Source: Candidatus Diapherotrites archaeon CG08_land_8_20_14_0_20_34_12
Lineage (GTDB): Archaea > Iainarchaeota > Iainarchaeia > Iainarchaeales > 0-14-0-20-34-12
Assembly (NCBI GenBank): GCA_002779065.1
Contig: PEXL01000021.1
Coordinates: forward strand, 1-22,134
Reading direction: 5' to 3'
Length of the DNA: 22,134 nt
Positions 21,236 to 22,134 of this stretch are shown here, piece after piece. Position 1 is the first letter of the stretch. Each line of letters begins with the position of its first letter. The notes beneath the pieces were generated by a model. That model was given only the letters and a program-made list of their open reading frames with translations. It was not told where the DNA came from and did no database searches. The position numbers were made by a program, and so were the translations under genes.

Positions 21236-22134
21236 TGTGAGCGAGAAATCTACATCTCTCAAGATGTAGATGAGAGTGAACAGTTCACAGGAAATCCACT
21301 CTTCCAAATCCTTTATAAAGTACAAAATGCTTTTTAAGTTATGCTGCTCACATACAAATTTAGGATATGTCCATCAAAGCAACAAGAACAAAAGTTACTT
21401 TTTACTTTAGATAAATGCCGTTTCACATACAACAAACTGCTTGAAATATTAAATAAACAGGAAAAGATAAATCAATCAGAGATACAGGCAAAAATACCAA
21501 AACTAAAACAAGAATATTCTGATTTGAATGAAATATATTCCAAAACACTGCAATATGAATGTTATAGATTATTCTCAAACCTAAGGGCATTATCAAGGCT
21601 GAAGAAGAATGGTAAAAGGATAGGAAAATTAAGATACAAGGGAAAAGACTGGTTCAAGACCTTTACCTACAACCAATCAGGCTTTGTGCTCGGGATAAAG
21701 AACAAAAGATATAACAAACTACATCTTTCAAAGATAGGAATATTGCAGATAAGAACTCATAGAATAATAAATGGTTCAATAAAACAAGTGCAGATAAAGA
21801 AAGAATGTTCAGGAAAATGGTTTGCTTTATTGTGCGTCCATAAAGGAGAAGAAAAACCAAAAGAAAGAACAAACAAATCAATAGGCATTGATCTGGGAAC
21901 AATAAACTTCATTTATGACTCTGATGGGAATCATATTGATGCTCCAAAATTTCTCAGTAAATCATTGAAGAAGTTAGCGGGAGAACAGAGAAAACTTTCA
22001 AAGAAGAAAAAAGGTTCAAAAAATAGAATAAAACAAAAAATAAATGTAGCAAGAATACATGAATGTATTTTCAACCAAAGGAATGATTTTCTGCATAAAA
22101 TATCAAGATACTATGTGAATAACTATGACTTTAT
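21236..22134 (+). mobile_element. IS200/IS605-type element, left part, running off the window
   Basis: The region upstream of tnpB holds a perfect 10-bp hairpin, ATCTACATCT (21248-21257) with AGATGTAGAT (21262-21271). A palindrome GTGAAC-A-GTTCAC follows (21276-21288), then AGGAAATCCACTCT. Subterminal hairpins and a short TTCAC-like target motif are typical of this superfamily. The boundary is not certain: the element may begin at the hairpin or directly after TTCAC. A TATA-like CTTTATAAAG (21311-21320) sits about 25 bases before the tnpB ATG. No tnpA (Y1 transposase) is seen, so mobility would need a partner in trans. Confidence 0.75.
21341..22134 (+). CDS. tnpB: TnpB RNA-guided nuclease, 3' end cut by window edge
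   Basis: An open frame of 264 codons from ATG 21341 to the window end. The N-terminus MLLTYKFRICPSKQQEQKLL and the following CRFTYNKLLEIL are the standard TnpB opening (y+frl.Pt..Q...l......r..yN..L). YECYRLFSNLRALSRLKK and RYKGKDWFKTFTYNQSGF are the usual middle blocks. The first RuvC motif is SIGIDLGTINFIYDSDG, with its catalytic Asp present, and the frame continues into KISRYYVNNYDF, just before the expected RuvC-II glutamate. TnpB is an omega-RNA-guided DNA nuclease that keeps IS200/IS605 elements in the genome, and is the ancestor of Cas12. No stops or frameshifts are seen in the visible part. The zinc finger and RuvC-III lie outside the window. Confidence 0.93.
   Translation, partial: MLLTYKFRICPSKQQEQKLLFTLDKCRFTYNKLLEILNKQEKINQSEIQAKIPKLKQEYSDLNEIYSKTLQYECYRLFSNLRALSRLKKNGKRIGKLRYKGKDWFKTFTYNQSGFVLGIKNKRYNKLHLSKIGILQIRTHRIINGSIKQVQIKKECSGKWFALLCVHKGEEKPKERTNKSIGIDLGTINFIYDSDGNHIDAPKFLSKSLKKLAGEQRKLSKKKKGSKNRIKQKINVARIHECIFNQRNDFLHKISRYYVNNYDF

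Overview
The window looks like part of a small, AT-rich archaeal chromosome. The evidence is a group II chaperonin (thermosome) gene, an archaeal-type Ser/Thr kinase, a probable histone, a tRNA intron with a bulge-helix-bulge junction, TATA boxes about 25-28 bases upstream of leaderless starts, and GAGGTG-type ribosome sites. Poly-purine hairpins, large secreted beta proteins and a tRNA-Ile(UAU) would suit a DPANN-type lineage (Woesearchaeota/Pacearchaeota-like), but that placement is inference.

Layout. 1-1822 (minus): an MFS transporter cut by the window edge and a frameshifted gene of unknown function. 1886-5347 (plus): a Trm112-like zinc protein, then an iron-sulfur operon made of a Cys-bearing HTH regulator behind an operator-like repeat, cysteine desulfurase IscS, and the scaffold IscU. 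IscU is interrupted by a 380-residue LAGLIDADG intein exactly at its first cluster-binding cysteine. 5494-5907: a probable histone fold with a C-terminal coiled coil. 5908-7291: an accessory stretch with poly-purine hairpins, a palindromic IS200/IS605-type end, an orphan P-loop ORF and a fusion of a ribbon-helix-helix domain to a Fic/Doc domain. 7393-8031 (minus): a kinase with an in-frame 3 x 27-bp tandem repeat. 8199-14440: two secreted cell-surface proteins, one giant and one membrane-anchored. 14579-17153: thermosome and a small mechanosensitive-channel-like membrane protein.

17288-21153 is a translation cluster: an intron-containing tRNA-Ile(UAU), two adjacent diverged copies of a small basic protein, and isoleucyl-tRNA synthetase. 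From 21236 to the end is the start of an IS200/IS605-type element whose TnpB runs off the window.

The most unusual signals are these. The intein sits on the catalytic cysteine of IscU. A family of structured, covarying hairpin repeats recurs downstream of the histone gene, downstream of the thermosome, downstream of the tRNA, and inside the tRNA intron; the best-conserved hairpin always carries one bulged T. The short end sequence TTCAC(A/C)GGAAATCCACTCT is shared by the solitary palindromic element at 6075-6240 and the TnpB element at 21.2 kb.
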